DNA of 14,950 bases from CAYOOT01 sp964405665 (GTDB lineage: Bacteria > Bdellovibrionota_C > UBA2361 > SZUA-149 > CAZDWZ01): positions 1 to 14,950 of the forward strand of contig CAYOOT010000069.1 in NCBI GenBank assembly GCA_964405665.1. The letters are read 5' to 3'. Each line of letters starts with the position of its first letter. The stretch's first letter is position 1. The position numbers and the translations under genes are program-made. The notes under the pieces are model-generated. The model saw only the letters and a program-made list of their open reading frames with translations, ran no database searches and was not told where the DNA came from. Positions 14,897 to 14,950 of this stretch are shown here, in pieces.

Positions 14897-14950
14897 GACC
14901 AAGGCCAGGACCAAGACAGAGGCGGAGACTGAGAACAGGAATGTGAGTAA
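14897..14950. repeat. Degenerate purine-rich hexamer tract at the window end
   Basis: Nine consecutive 6-base units all begin with G (14897, 14903, 14909 and so on to 14945); the first six have C at position 3 and most end in A or G (GACCAA, GGCCAG, GACCAA first). The composition breaks sharply from the AT-rich surroundings. The region 14784-14896 after the TPR gene holds no convincing terminator. A longer array may continue beyond the window; such arrays can break assemblies. Confidence 0.55.

Noticed and set aside
14788..14917. GTCTTGGTC (14790) and its inverted copy GACCAAGAC (14909)
   Set aside because: Nine bases, 110 apart; the second copy is part of the hexamer tract, so the match may be chance.

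Overview
The window is an AT-rich stretch of a draft, probably metagenome-derived genome from a Gram-negative (diderm) bacterium. Diderm evidence: a CMP-Kdo synthetase (KdsB) for lipopolysaccharide, two lipobox lipoproteins, a minor-pilin cluster and Sec-exported proteins. UmuDC and PcnB read like proteobacterial proteins, but the phylum cannot be fixed from the window. A 100-N scaffold gap lies inside comEC. No tRNA, rRNA, CRISPR array or insertion sequence was seen, and no gene-free stretch exceeds about 200 bases.

Layout: (1) 1-1704, umuD-umuC, an SOS mutagenesis operon with a 4-bp overlap, preceded by a nested palindrome that looks like a LexA-type operator. (2) 1822-3147, a solitary L-lysine 6-aminotransferase (lat). 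(3) 7296 down to 3229 on the minus strand, a type IV pilus minor-pilin operon fimT-pilV-pilW-pilX ending in a small secreted Cys-rich protein; PilX is about three times its usual size, and no pilY1 or pilE follows. (4) 7492-9609, pcnB-kdsB, tightly coupled. (5) 10341 down to 9637, an M48 metalloprotease lipoprotein, convergent with kdsB. (6) 10373-11940, a short comEC channel gene without the usual metallo-beta-lactamase domain, interrupted only by an assembly artefact. (7) 12143-14783, two tandem exported proteins that together resemble one DUF4331 protein, then a hairpin terminator or attenuator and a secreted TPR protein. (8) 14897-14950, a purine-rich degenerate hexamer tract at the window end.

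How the genes may work together: ComEC and the minor pilins fit a natural-transformation or pilus function, although the main pilin and motor genes are outside the window. The SOS operon, Lat, PcnB/KdsB and M48 genes are separate housekeeping or stress units. The most unusual unit is the two-part DUF4331 system: one half has a cleavable signal peptide, the other is a lipoprotein, and a TPR partner follows. Palindromic GTAGGGGC elements sit at both convergent gene ends (lat/secreted protein and kdsB/M48), and in the second case the element supplies the protease stop codon.
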